From Rebecca billardiae RCC1528 (lineage: Eukaryota; Haptophyta), in the NCBI GenBank assembly GCA_965240325.2, contig OZ251240.1, positions 372,001 through 436,000 on the forward strand: a stretch of 64,000 bases of DNA, given 5' to 3'. This document shows positions 38,867 to 49,741 of the stretch, in pieces. Made by a program: the position numbers and the translations under genes. Positions within the stretch are counted from its first letter, which is position 1. Each line of letters begins with the position of its first letter. The notes beneath the pieces are model-generated. The model searched no databases, had not been told where the DNA came from, and saw only the letters and a list, made by a program, of their open reading frames with translations.

Positions 38867-41800
38867 TCAGTCCGCCGCGGCTTTCTGCGTCTCTTCTTCC
38901 TGCGCCTTGAGCTTCGCGTCCAGCTTGACCGTCTCGGCGGACGCCCAGCGGCCGAAGACGCGCACGCAGAGCAGCGCGCCGAGCAGCAGGCCAAACGAGA
39001 CCCAGCCGAGCGGCATGATCGCGTTGAGCGCCTGCACGCGGCGCGCGCGCACACCGCGCGCGCACAGCGAGTCAGCGCGGTGCGCGCGGCGGCCGCGCGG
39101 CCACGCGGCCGCGCCCACGCGCCGCGCGCGCCGACCGCTCGCGCGCGCGGCCGCCCTCGCGCGCGCGCGCGCACGTTGCCGCCCAGCTTCTCCTGGATCG
39201 AGTCCGTGATCTCGAACACGACAAAGCAGAGGTCGTCAAAGGCGGCGGTGAGCGTGACGCACGCCCACGCGCACAGCCAGCCGACGACGAGCAGCACGCG
39301 CACGCCCGCGGGCATCGGCTGCAGCCAGCCCGGCTGCAGCGGCAGCCGCTGCGGCTCGCCCCCCTGCTGGTACACGATGTCGAGCACGTGCTGACGGTCC
39401 CAGTGCGCCGCGGCGGTGCGCACGGCGGAGGAGCGGCGCTCTGCGACCTCGAGCTGCACCACCTCGAGGTCGGGCTCCTCCTGCTCGAGCTCGGCGCGGT
39501 GCACGCTCACCTCGCGCTCGATCGCACGCATCGCGAGCAGCAGCGGCACCAGCCCCATCAGCGAGGCGAAGATGAGCACGAGCTTCTTCTGGTCCGCGTC
39601 CATCGGCGGCTTGGGCAGCGAGAGAGCGCCCATCACAACGGGCGGCCACAGGAAGACAATCACCGGGAGCGAGCCGAGCAGGCACTGCTTCACGTCGCAT
39701 CTGAGGATGCCCGCCAGCACTGACGTCGGCCAGTCCGGCCCGCCGACCAGCACGGACACCTTGGGGAAGGACAGCCCGCGCTGCGTGATGATGCGGCGGA
39801 TCGCGCGCGTGTTGACCGAGTTGACCGACACCAGCTTGCGCACGCGCGCGGACGAGGCGAGGTAGCGCCCGACGCCCTCCTGCTGCACGACGATGGCGAC
39901 GAGCTTGAGCGCGAAGCAGGTGAGCGTCGCGATCCCGATCCCGCCCCAGTACCCGTACTGCCAGCGCGCGGCCGAGGTGACGACGATGCCGCCTGCACGC
40001 ACGCACGCGAGCGCGGCGCGCGCGCGCGCGGTGTCGGCGCGGCGCCGCGCGGCGCGCGCGCGCGCCGCTGCCCTCGGCGCGCGCGCGCGCGCGCGCGCAC
40101 CCGTGATGAATATGCTCGTGGCCGGCACCGCGGGGATGAGGAAGAGGAACGCGCCGGCGAACATGTACGCGCCGATCACCGCGCCGAGCGGCAGCCCCTT
40201 GAGCGTGCCGGTGAGCCACGCGAGCACCAGCACCATCGCCTTGCCCGCGCCCACCGTGACCACGTAGAAGACGGTGCAGAGCGTGACCGCCTTGGGCAGC
40301 ACAGACGCCCAGTTGTAGTGCACGTACGAGCGGATGATCGAGACCCCGCGCGGCTCCTCCTTCCGACGCAGCGCCAGGTGCCGCACCGCGTCGAGCAGCA
40401 CGTACAGCGCGGCCACCAGCGGCGCGGGCGAGATGATGAGCAGCGCCAGCGCCCAGTCGCCATACGACGCGCCCAGCTCGAGCAGGATGGTGGACGCCTT
40501 GGCGTTGAGACGCTTCGCGATGCGCAGGTTGCCGATCGTGAGCTCCACCGTCTTCGCGTCGCGCCCGAGCGGCCGCCCCTGCATCAGGTCGTGCAGCGCC
40601 ATCGACGAGTAGACCCACGAAGCAATGAACGCGCCCGCCACGCCGCACAAGGCCCACAGCGTCACGATCTGCGCCAACGCCGCCGCGCGCGGCGCGGGGG
40701 CGGGGCGGGCGGCGCAGCCGACGGCGCGCGGCGGGGAGCAGTGTGAGCACGCCATCCTTCCGGTCCCGGTCCCGGTCCCGCGCCGCGCCGCGCCGCGCCG
40801 CGCCGCGCCGCGCCGCGCGCGTCCTCGCGCGCGCACCGTGGCGAAGCGATACGCGACGGCCGCGACCTCGACCGCCACCCAGATGAACGCGACGAGCACG
40901 GCGAGGGACTGCCGGGTGACCTTCTCGACCGCGCCGTCCTTCGCGTCGGTGAGGGCGAAGGCGAGCGTGGCGAAGAGCGCGCAGCCGAACGCCGCGATCA
41001 CCGGGTTCACCCACAGCATGTACGCCAGCACGCACGCGCGGCCGCCATCGTCGCGGTGGCCCTTAGTGTCGACGCAGCCCCACTCGGGCGAGATGTCGCA
41101 CGGCACGCAGCCGACGCGGTGCGAGATGGAAGAGAGCTCGCGCGGGATGGCGCCGCGGTGGAAGACGCGCGTGGAGTACACCGACAGCCACCACGCGAGC
41201 ACGAGCAGCGCCACGCCGATCAGCGCGCGCCACAGCGCCGAGAAGACCGTGTACGTCGCGAGCGGCGCGCCGCTCACGCCCTCCGCGACCGCCCGGCCGG
41301 CGATCACGCACACGGGGAAGGAGGCGAGGAGGAGGCCGAGCGGCCAGGAGGGCGCGGAGGCCTGGATCGAGATGATCATGCACGTCGTGCCCACGAACGC
41401 CACCAGGCTCAGCGGCGCCGCCAGCCACTTGAACCAGCGCGAGAGGTGGAAGAACCACGCGAGGAAGAAGACGCTCAGCGTGCTCGCGCCCGCGCGCATC
41501 ACGGTGATGGGGTGCACCGCGACCCACGCGTGGACTTGGACGCCGTAGCCGAGCGTCGAGAAGAGCAGGATGAAGCAGCCGACGGGCAGGCATGACAGCA
41601 GCAGCGTGACGAGCACAAACTTGACGCTCGGGCCGTTCCCCACGTAATCGCCCAGAGCCGAGCCGGAGAGCGAGGCGTCGTCGTCGAGCACCTCGTGCGT
41701 GCTGCGCGAGCGAGCTCTCGGCGGCTCGAGCAGGTTCTGATCCGGCGCCTCGGCCTTCGAGGCCGGCGGCTCGGCGCGCGGCGCGCCGCACACGGCGCCC

Positions 41801-41919
41801 ATCAGCGCGTGCCGAACCCCGCTGTCTGTCCAAGCCGGTGCCGGCGGCTGAGGCGCGGCTTTGTGAGCGCGGGGGCGGCCTTGCCGTGCGTGCTCCCGGA
41901 TGACAATGACGATTTCCAT
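38867..41919 (-). CDS. Large multipass membrane protein with VTT/DedA (SNARE-associated Golgi)-like core, 4 exons
   Basis: Predicted 877 aa. Exons on the minus strand: 41919-40837, 40668-40101, 39992-39175, 39031-38867; introns 168, 108 and 143 bp, all GTGCG...CAG. More than ten TM helices, starting with FVLVTLLLSCLPVGCFILLF and ending PLGWVSFGLLLGALLCVRVF. The central part (FLFLIPAVPATSIFITGG, then VTSAARWQYGYWGGIGIATL) and VLVGGPDWPTSVLAGIL recall the re-entrant Pro-containing loops and small-residue helices of VTT-domain scramblases; the match is by pattern only. An acidic coiled-coil-like cytosolic loop (HRAELEQEEPDLEVVQLEVAER as consecutive heptads) separates the last helices. Alternative start at 41802 (MGAVCGA, possibly N-myristoylated). 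Function unproven. Confidence 0.65.
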
Positions 41920-42221
41920 CGGTTTCGTTTCTCTGCCCTGATGAAAAGCGGGTACGACGTTCGTACAGTTTACTATGATTTAACGTGCACACCACAGTAT
42001 GGGGGTACTGTTAAGAGACGCACACAGCTCAGGCAGGCGACAGTAGTTTACTCAGCAGAATCAGTGGCAGCAACGCACATGTACCGCTCACCGAAGCATC
42101 GGCGATGCGACGATGGCAGCTCAACCCCGCCCGCGCCTGCCCCTCCCCTCCACCGCAAGCGGTCGGCGACAAAGGAGCCGCTCTCGCCGCGCGCGCGCGC
42201 GCGCGCGCGCGCCGCGCGTGC
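41920..42221. other. Short intergenic region
   Basis: Upstream of the membrane-protein gene and downstream of the TPR gene (both read leftward). It is AT-richer at 41935-42070, probably the membrane-protein promoter, then has a (CG)n run at 42185-42212. Confidence 0.5.
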
Positions 42222-44657
42222 TCAGAAGAGCAGCGCGGGCGAGTCCGGCTCGTCGCCCGGCGCGCACAGCTCGATCGTCTCGATCTGGTGGATCGCCGAG
42301 TAGTTGAGCACGAGCTCGGGCTCGTGCGGCTGCAGCTGCTTCGCGCCCTCAAAGTCCGCGGCCGCCGCCTCGTACCGCCCGAGCGCCTTGTGCGAGAAGC
42401 CGCGGCGGAAGCGCGCGCGCGCGTTGTCCGGCTGCGCCGAGAGCACGCGCGAGAAATCGTGCACCGCCGCCGCGTGCTCGCGCGCGAGCTGCAGGGCCTT
42501 GGCGCGCTCGTGCCGGTACGCGGGCAGCTCGGGCCGCGCGGCGACCGCCTCGTTGAGCAGCTCGACCGCCTCGAAGTGCCGCCCCTGCCGCGCCGCGCAC
42601 AGCCCCCCCAGGTAGTAGGCGGCGTGCAGCCGCGCGCGCCCGAGGTGCGCGCGCGCGCCCGGCGCGAGCGCGAGCGCGAGATCGGCCGCGGCCGCGTCGT
42701 ACTCGGCTCGCATGAAGAGGATGGCGGCGCGCTGGTGGCGCAGCCGCGCGCCCGCCGCCGCCGCGGCGGCGCGCGCGGTGGCGAGCGCGGGCGCCGCCGC
42801 CGTCGGCGCGGCGCGTGTGCTCAGCCGCCCGCCCTCCGCGGCCGCGTGCGCGCCCGAGCCGGCGCCCTCATGCGCGCGCGAGATCGCAATCTCGAGGTCG
42901 GCGTGCGCGGCGGCGAGGTCGCCCTGGCGCGCGAGGCAGAGCGCGCGCGCCTCGAGCCAGCGGTGGTCCGTCGGCGCCTCCGCGAGCGCCGCGTCCAGGT
43001 CCGCCGCCGCGCGCGCCGTCTCGCCGAGCGCCGCGAGCGCGTGCGCGCGCTGGCCGCGCAGCTCGGCGCGCAGCGGCGCGTCTGCCGCATGCCGCGCCGC
43101 CGCGCGCGACGCGTCGTCGGCGGGCGGCGCGCCGTCGTCCGCGCCGGCGCCGCCGCCCGGCCGCGCGCGGTACACGCCGCGCCCCTCCGCCGCGCGCGCC
43201 GCCGCCTCCTCCGCCGCCGCCTCCGCCGCCTGCGCCGCGCGCGCGTCCGCGGCCGCCTCCGCCTCCGCGTGCAGCGCGCACGCGCGCTCGAGCTCGTCCA
43301 GCGCGGCGATCGGCTCGCCGAGGGCGAGGTGGGCGCGGCCGCGGAGGAGGTGCGTGCGCACGTCGCGCGGCTCGAGCGCGAGCGCCCGCTCCAGCCGCGC
43401 CAGCGCCGCCGACGCCTCCGCCGTGTCCAGCTGCACCGCGGCCGCGGCGATGTGCGCGTCGGCCGAGTCGGTCTCCAGCGCTGCGCATCGGTCGAGGGCG
43501 GCGAGCGCGTCTGCAAACCGCCCCTGCTGGTGCTTGAGCACGCCCATCTGGTAGTGGGCGCGCGCGAGCATGGGGTCGTCGGCGAGGACGGCGTCGATCT
43601 GCTCCTCCGAGCCCGACAGGTCGCCGAGCAGGTACAGCGCGCGCGCGAGCGCCAGCCGGTGCTCGGCGGCGCCGGGCGCGCGCTCGACCGCCGCTCGGAA
43701 CGCGGCCGCGGCCTCCGCCACCTCACCCGCCTGCGTGTACGCGTCGCCGAGGGCGGCGTGCATGGCGGCGTCGGCGGGGCGCAGCTCGATCGCGGCGCCC
43801 AGGTCGGAGAGCGCCTCCGAGAACCGCCCCTGCTGCACCAGCGCCGCCGCGCGGTTCGAGAGGAACGCGCTCGCGTCGGGCGCCAGCCGGATCGCCTCCG
43901 CAAAGAGAGCGAGCGACTCCTCCAGCTGGCCGAGCGCGGTGAGGGCGAGGGCGAGGGCGTTGAGGGCGTGCGCGTGGCGCGGGTCGAGGGCGAGCACGGC
44001 GCGCTGGTCCTCCGCCGCCTCCTCGTACCGCCGCAGCCCGTGCAGCAGCAGCCCGCGCTGGTGGTGCGCCTTGATCGTCTGCGCCGAGTGAGAGTCGCCC
44101 GCGAGCTCGATCGCGGCCGTGTGGTCGTCGACCGCGCGCGAGGCCTCGCCCATGTCGGCGAAGACGAGGGCGCGGTTGAAGCAGTAGGTCGAGTTGGTCG
44201 GCTCCATCGACACCGCGAGCTTCAGGTCGGCGAGCGCGTCGTCCAGCCGGCCGAGCCGGCGGAAGATCACGCCGCGCGAGCCGTAGTACGCGGACGTGGT
44301 CTCGTCGAGCCGGATCGCCATCGAGTAGTCGAAGAGGCAGCGCTCGAGGTCGCCCATGTTGCGGTAGCAGTTGCCGCGCGAGAAGAACGCCTTCCCGTTG
44401 TCCGGGTCGAGCGTGATCGCCTGCGTGAACGACTCCGCCGCCTTGGCGTAATCGCCCAGCCGGAACAGCCCCTGACCGTTCGTGAAGTTGGCGAGCGCGA
44501 GCTGGCGCGTGGCGCGGCGCTCGCGCCGCGCGTCGGCGGTCTTGGCCGCGGCGGCAGCGAGCGCCTTGTCCCGCGCGCTCCGCCCGCCGCCGCCGCCCGA
44601 GGCCGGCCGCGTGCCCGGCGGCGGCGGCGGCGGCGCGGGGCGGGCAGGCGGCGGCAT
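42222..44657 (-). CDS. Tetratricopeptide-repeat (TPR) protein
   Basis: 811-aa single-exon scaffold-type protein made of TPR helical hairpins, which mediate protein-protein contacts. After a Pro/Gly-rich N-terminus (1-~45), repeats run nearly without break from ~52 to ~470: GLFRLGDYAKAAESFTQAI, SRGNCYRNMGDLERCLFDYS, SRGVIFRRLGRLDDALADLK and so on with the usual W/L-G-Y-A-A-P pattern. An Ala/Glu-rich helical spacer (~475-560) is followed by further repeats to ~800, ending FRRGFSHKALGRYEAAAADF. No enzymatic domain. The architecture resembles the long TTC6-type TPR proteins, but that is not specific. A TATAAA lies about 30 bp before the ATG on the coding strand. Confidence 0.9.
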   Translation of the reverse strand: MPPPARPAPPPPPPGTRPASGGGGGRSARDKALAAAAAKTADARRERRATRQLALANFTNGQGLFRLGDYAKAAESFTQAITLDPDNGKAFFSRGNCYRNMGDLERCLFDYSMAIRLDETTSAYYGSRGVIFRRLGRLDDALADLKLAVSMEPTNSTYCFNRALVFADMGEASRAVDDHTAAIELAGDSHSAQTIKAHHQRGLLLHGLRRYEEAAEDQRAVLALDPRHAHALNALALALTALGQLEESLALFAEAIRLAPDASAFLSNRAAALVQQGRFSEALSDLGAAIELRPADAAMHAALGDAYTQAGEVAEAAAAFRAAVERAPGAAEHRLALARALYLLGDLSGSEEQIDAVLADDPMLARAHYQMGVLKHQQGRFADALAALDRCAALETDSADAHIAAAAVQLDTAEASAALARLERALALEPRDVRTHLLRGRAHLALGEPIAALDELERACALHAEAEAAADARAAQAAEAAAEEAAARAAEGRGVYRARPGGGAGADDGAPPADDASRAAARHAADAPLRAELRGQRAHALAALGETARAAADLDAALAEAPTDHRWLEARALCLARQGDLAAAHADLEIAISRAHEGAGSGAHAAAEGGRLSTRAAPTAAAPALATARAAAAAAGARLRHQRAAILFMRAEYDAAAADLALALAPGARAHLGRARLHAAYYLGGLCAARQGRHFEAVELLNEAVAARPELPAYRHERAKALQLAREHAAAVHDFSRVLSAQPDNARARFRRGFSHKALGRYEAAAADFEGAKQLQPHEPELVLNYSAIHQIETIELCAPGDEPDSPALLF

Positions 44658-44686
44658 GCTGTGGTGAGCAGCAGCCTGTCTTCGCC

Positions 44687-44692
44687 TTTATA
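44687..44692 (-). promoter_or_regulatory. TATA-like hexamer upstream of the TPR gene
   Basis: TATAAA on the minus strand, 30 bp before the TPR ATG. The 121-bp repeat A starts at 44690, and its second copy at 45356 lacks the first half of this hexamer. Confidence 0.3.
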
Positions 44693-44810
44693 ACCGCGCG
44701 CGCGTCGCGCTCCTTCTGGCGAACCGGTGTTTACGATAGGCGGATGCAGGGGTTGCCTGGGGCCGCCAGTCGCCACGGGGGGGGGCAGGGCGGCGAGGCA
44801 GCGCCCGCCC
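44690..44810. repeat. Repeat A, copy 1 (121 bp)
   Basis: Direct repeat of 45356-45476 at offset 666 bp, running from ATAACCGCGCGCGCGTCGCG to GCAGCGCCCGCCC. It covers the promoter-proximal region of the TPR gene. Confidence 0.9.
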
Positions 44811-44893
44811 GGCAGCACATCGCCCCCCCCGTGGACGCTGACTCAAGCCGCACCCACCCCAGCGCGGCGATCCCACGCCAGGGAGGGCGGGCG

Positions 44894-45355
44894 GGAGGCG
44901 GAGGAGCGCCGCTGGCTGTCCGTGAGTGTGCCGGCGCCGCCGCGGCCTGCCGCCCGGGGGCCCCGGGCCCGGGCGGGGCCGCTGTGCTCAGGCGTCGGCC
45001 GGGGCAGGGTGCGCCGGGGGGCAGTCGCGGCGGAAGCGGTCGGCTGCACGACGTGGGCTGCCCTGACCGGCCCCGAAGGTGCGCCTGTCACGCCGAGGGT
45101 CGGCCCGCCTGCAGGTACGCTCACTTTCCGCTTGGTACCCGCGCCGCAAAGGCGAGCTGCTTCCGACTCACATCTCGTCACCGTCCGGTCACTCCGGCGA
45201 TGCCGCTGCGAGCGCCGAACCCGCGTCCGGCCAGGTATACGCCCACCTAGCGGGGAGGGGCACGGACGGCGGCGGAGCAGCGACGCGGCAGTCATAACGC
45301 GATAACCACCGCGGACTGCCAAACCCACCACTCCCGTCGCGTCGGCCATCGCCCC
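44894..45355. repeat. Repeat B, copy 1 (462 bp)
   Basis: Matches 49177-49638 at a constant offset of 4283 bp with no mismatch noticed, from GAGGCGGAGGAGCGCC to CGGCCATCGCCCC. It is immediately followed by repeat A copy 2. Open frames through it (both strands) look like GC-driven noise, not genes. Confidence 0.9.
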
Positions 45356-45476
45356 ATAACCGCGCGCGCGTCGCGCTCCTTCTGGCGAACCGGTGTTTAC
45401 GATAGGCGGATGCAGGGGTTGCCTGGGGCCGCCAGTCGCCACGGGGGGGGGCAGGGCGGCGAGGCAGCGCCCGCCC
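45356..45476. repeat. Repeat A, copy 2 (121 bp)
   Basis: Second copy of 44690-44810, abutting repeat B with no spacer. Confidence 0.9.
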
Positions 45477-46665
45477 AAAGAGGCGCAGCGCCAGGCGCCA
45501 CGCCGGCGTGGCCGGCGTCGGCCGGCGCGGCCGAGGCCAGGCCCGGCCCCGACCCCCAGAGGCGCAGCGCCCTGCCCACCACCACGCCGCACGCCGCCGG
45601 TGTGAGGCCGCGGAGCGGCGGACTGGGTGCCCCCCCCCCTCCCCCCCAGCGCTCAGCCCCTGCCAGAGGTCGCCGAGAGCCCGCAGCGACCGGCGGACCA
45701 CAGGACCACTGGCGTAACCCGCCCGTCGTCGCGCGCCGGCACAGGCCAGGCGAAGCGCTGCAGGTGACCCGCAGGCCACGCCGTCCACTTGCCCGACGAA
45801 ACCGCCCAGCAGCACGCGCGCACCGCCGCCGCCGCCGCCGGCCGGCGAGAGCGCATGCGCCCGAGCCGTCGCGGAACACACCCGAGCCGACATGAGGCGC
45901 AGGTATCGACGTCGGCTTGCCGACAACGTCGTCAACCACGCGCCTGCAGACCGCACGAGCGCCCGTGAAAGCGCGCCGAAAAGGGGCGTGCGAGGTGACG
46001 CGCACGGTGCGCGAATGGTGATGGCCGTGCGGCGCACGAATGACGATCGGTGCGCGCGCACGATGAGCGGTGCGCGCGCGGGCGGATCGGAGCGCGCGCA
46101 TGATAAACGGCGCATGATACTCGGCGCGCGCGCATGACGGCGCGCGCGCATGATGATCGGCGCTGGTCGGTGCGCGCGCATGATGATCGTCACGCGATGA
46201 TCGTCGCGCGCGCATGACCATGCGCGCGCGTGACGAATTCGCCGCAACGGCTCGCGCGAGAGGCACAAGGCGATTGACGATGAACGCGACCACGTTCGAG
46301 CGCTCGAGCGAAGCAGGAGGTGATGAGTGAGGAAGATGGCACAGGAATGGGAGAGGAACGCGTGGCGCGTGGCGGGAAGGGCCAGGCACGCTCGGCGTGA
46401 GGAAAGGAACGCGCGTAGAAACGGAACGGAACGGAACGCAGCGGTTCGAGCGATAGACAGGAGGTGATTGACGATGATGAGCGCGTCCGCGCTCGAGCGA
46501 CGCAGAAGGTGACGAGCGAGGAAGACCAAGGCCAGGTGAAAGCGCCGCAGGTGGCCAGCGGGCCACGTCGCTTTTCGCGCCCGAAAACGCCCAGCAGCGC
46601 GCGCGCCCCGCTGCAGTGGCAGCCGACCGGCGAGAGCTGCATCCGCCAGAGCCGCCACGCGGCGC

Positions 46666-46995
46666 AGGTATCAACGCCGGCCCGCCGACAACGTCGTCCC
46701 CGACACCCCGGCCACAGACACCACGTACACCCATGTAAGCGCGCCGAAAGGTGCGCGCGAGGATGGCGCACTCGGCACCCGAATGATGATGATGGTTATT
46801 GCGCGGAGCACGAATGATGATCGGCGCGCGCGGGTATCAACGCCAGCCCGCCGACGACGTCGTCCCCCACGCCCCGGCCACAGACACCACGTACGCCCAT
46901 GTAAGCGCGCCGAAAGGTGTGTGCGATGATGGCACGCTCGGCACCCGGATGATGATGCGATGGTTACGCTGAGCACGAAGTGATGATCGGCGCGC
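46666..46995. repeat. Tandem ~165-bp satellite, two copies
   Basis: Both copies contain CCGGCCACAGACACCACGTA and GTAAGCGCGCCGAAAGGTG; a third, more diverged copy lies at 45893-46090. Confidence 0.85.
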
Positions 46996-47089
46996 GCACA
47001 TGATGATGATCGGCGCGCGCGCATGAGAAGACAGGTGCGAGTGACGCGCGGAGAATAAGATGCGCGCGGAGACGATAGGCGCGGAGGGC

Positions 47090-47540
47090 ATAGGCGCAAG
47101 TAACGCGCGGAGGAGATAGGCGCAAGTAACGCGCGGAGAAGATAGGCGCAAGTAACGCGCGGAGAAGATATAGTAGGCGCAAGTACCGCGCGGAGACAGG
47201 CGCAAGTAACGCGCGGAGAAGATAGGCGCAAGTAAACGCGCGGAGAAGATATAGTAGGCGCAAGTAACGCGCGGAGACAGGCGCAAGTAACGCGCGGAGA
47301 AGTAGATAGTATAGGCGCAAGTAACGCGCGGAGGAGGTATAGGCGCAAGTAACGCGCGGAGACAGGCGCAAGTAACGCGTGGGGAAGTAGATATAGTAGG
47401 CGCAAGTAACGCGCGGAGAAGTAGATAGGCGCAAGTGACGCGCGGAGACAGGCGCAAGTAACGCGCGGAGAAGTAGATAGTAGGCGCAAGTAACGCGCGG
47501 AGATGAGATAGGCGCAAGTGACGCGCGGAGAAGATAGGGT
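47090..47540. repeat. Minisatellite, 16 copies of a GGCGCAAGTAACGCGCGGAG unit
   Basis: I count 16 occurrences of GGCGCAAGT(A/G) followed by ACGCGCGGAGA, with variable spacers such as AGATA, AGATATAGTA or CA giving periods of about 21-33 bp. Confidence 0.92.
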
Positions 47541-47582
47541 GCGCACACGATGATCGGCGCATGATGATCGGCGCGCGCGCGA

Positions 47583-47663
47583 GGGATAGACAGATAGACA
47601 GATAGACAGATAGACAGATAGACAGATAGACAGATAGATAGACAGATAGATAGACAGATAGAC
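47583..47663. repeat. GATA/GACA tetranucleotide microsatellite
   Basis: About 20 tandem tetranucleotides alternating GATA and GACA, with occasional double GATA. It lies 40 bp after the minisatellite. Confidence 0.92.
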
Positions 47664-47989
47664 GCGCGAGTGAGCGACGGCGAGCTGTAGAGAAGGGTGA
47701 GTCGTGCGGCGGCGAGTGGCGGCGGCGTGCTTGCAGCGCGGCAGCGGCGTGCGGCGAGCGCGAACACGCGGAGCGCGCGCGGCTCCGCTGTTGCGCCCCG
47801 AGGGGCCCGCGCCGAAGAAGCGCGCTCGCTCGAGCGGGGGGCAGATCGAAGGTGATGAAGCGCGCGGTTCCGCTCAAGCGAAGTAGAAGGTGATGAGCGA
47901 CGAGTGTGCCCGACGGACGACAGCGCAACGACACCTCACGCGCCGCCCCGCCGGCCGCCCAACAGATGGCCGAGAACGGGACGCCGAAG

Positions 47990-48875
47990 TAGCATGTGTG
48001 CGCTCACTGCCCGCGCCGCCGACATGCGCTCCAGCTCGGACGAAGGGCAGAAGGTGTTGTTGAGCGCGCCCCCGCGAGCGCGCAGCAGCTGGTGAGGAGC
48101 GTGTTGTTGAGCGCACCCCCTCGAGCGCGCAGCAGCTGGTGAGGAGCGTGGAGCGTGCCCGACACACGCCCGCTGGCGCCGCCCCGCCGTGCGCCCAGCC
48201 GCCGGACGCTGCCGATGGACGCAGAAGCAGCATGGATGCGCACGAGTCTCGTCCAGCGCCAAAATGCGCTCGCGCGCGAGCGAGGTAGACAGTGCCGAGC
48301 GCGCCCACGCTCGAGCGAAGCAGGTGGAGATGAGCGAGGAGCGCGCCCGACGGACGGCAGCGCACCGGCACCTCACTTACCACCCCGACGTTCCGAAGCA
48401 GCATGTGTGCGCTCACTGCCCGCGCCGCCGACATGCGCTCCAGCTCGGACGAAGGGCAGAAGGTGTTGTTGAGCGCGCCCCCGCGAGCGCGCAGCAGCTG
48501 GTGAGGAGCGTTGCGCTCCAGCTCGGACGAAGGGCAGAAGGTGTTGTTGAGCGCGCCCCCGCGAGCGCGCAGCAGCTGGTGAGGAGCGTGTTGTTGAGCG
48601 CGCCCCCGCGAGCGCGCAGCAGCTGGTGAGGAGCGTGGAGCGTGCCCGACACACGCCCGCTGGCGCCGCCCCGCCGTGCGCCCAGCCGCCGGACGCTGCC
48701 GATGGACGCAGAAGCAGCATGGATGCGCACGAGTCTCGTCCAGCGCCAAAATGCGCTCGCGCGCGAGCGAGGCAGACAGCGCCGAGCGCGCCCACGCTCG
48801 AGCGAAGCAGGTGGAGATGAGCGCGGAGCGCGCCCGACGGACGGCAGCGCACCGGCACCTCACTTACCACCCCGA
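47990..48875. repeat. Tandem duplication, copies of ~400 and ~477 bp
   Basis: Copy 1 (about 47990-48391) and copy 2 (about 48399-48875) share GCATGTGTGCGCTCACTGCC at the start and CACCTCACTTACCACCCCGA at the end. Copy 2 has an extra internal ~77-bp unit (GCTCCAGCTCGGACGAAGGG...), itself duplicated. Confidence 0.88.
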
Positions 48876-49176
48876 TGTGCGCCCCCCGATGTGCGCCCGG
48901 CCACCGGACGCCTCAGAAGGACACCCAGCACAAGCGTGGTCGCGCACGAGCGGATGAGAGAAGCAGAAGGCGCTGAGCGTTCCCCTCGAGTAAAGCAGTG
49001 GGCCATGAGGAGGAGGGAGCACGACGGACGGCAGTGCCCAGCACCTCGCGCTCCGCCTCGCAGTGCGCACGACCGTCGGATGCCGCCGCAGAAGGACGCC
49101 GAAGCAGCATCGTGAGAGTTCGAGCGTGATGCACGCGCACCACGCCAGGGGGGGACAACGAGGAACGGGGAGCGAA

Positions 49177-49638
49177 GGAGGCGGAGGAGCGCCGCTGGCT
49201 GTCCGTGAGTGTGCCGGCGCCGCCGCGGCCTGCCGCCCGGGGGCCCCGGGCCCGGGCGGGGCCGCTGTGCTCAGGCGTCGGCCGGGGCAGGGTGCGCCGG
49301 GGGGCAGTCGCGGCGGAAGCGGTCGGCTGCACGACGTGGGCTGCCCTGACCGGCCCCGAAGGTGCGCCTGTCACGCCGAGGGTCGGCCCGCCTGCAGGTA
49401 CGCTCACTTTCCGCTTGGTACCCGCGCCGCAAAGGCGAGCTGCTTCCGACTCACATCTCGTCACCGTCCGGTCACTCCGGCGATGCCGCTGCGAGCGCCG
49501 AACCCGCGTCCGGCCAGGTATACGCCCACCTAGCGGGGAGGGGCACGGACGGCGGCGGAGCAGCGACGCGGCAGTCATAACGCGATAACCACCGCGGACT
49601 GCCAAACCCACCACTCCCGTCGCGTCGGCCATCGCCCC
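49177..49638. repeat. Repeat B, copy 2 (462 bp)
   Basis: Second copy of 44894-45355. It ends about 100 bp upstream of the TBC-domain gene, so the same sequence lies upstream of both the TPR and TBC genes. Confidence 0.9.
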
Positions 49639-49741
49639 GAAACTGCCGCATGCACGTTGGCGGTCGTCGGCAGCCAAATCTACGACCGGGGGGGCAGCCG
49701 CACGCGCGGCACGCCCGGCCCGGGCGGCCGCCCGCGGCGCG

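Larger units (their letters stand above)
45477..49176. other. Satellite-rich, gene-free block
   Basis: A 3.7-kb stretch of nested duplications. A diverged family with GCGCAGGTATC-AACGCC/GACGTC starts recurs at 45893-46090, 46666-46828 and 46829-46995. It also holds a 16-copy minisatellite, a GATA/GACA tract and a ~450-bp tandem duplication (listed separately). Long open frames exist but consist of repeat-derived Arg/Ala/Leu strings without domains. Confidence 0.7.

Noticed and set aside
46671-47934. Minus-strand frames giving repeated RALLAPI/RYLRLS peptides
   Set aside because: Products of the 16-copy minisatellite and flanking satellites; no start context or domain.
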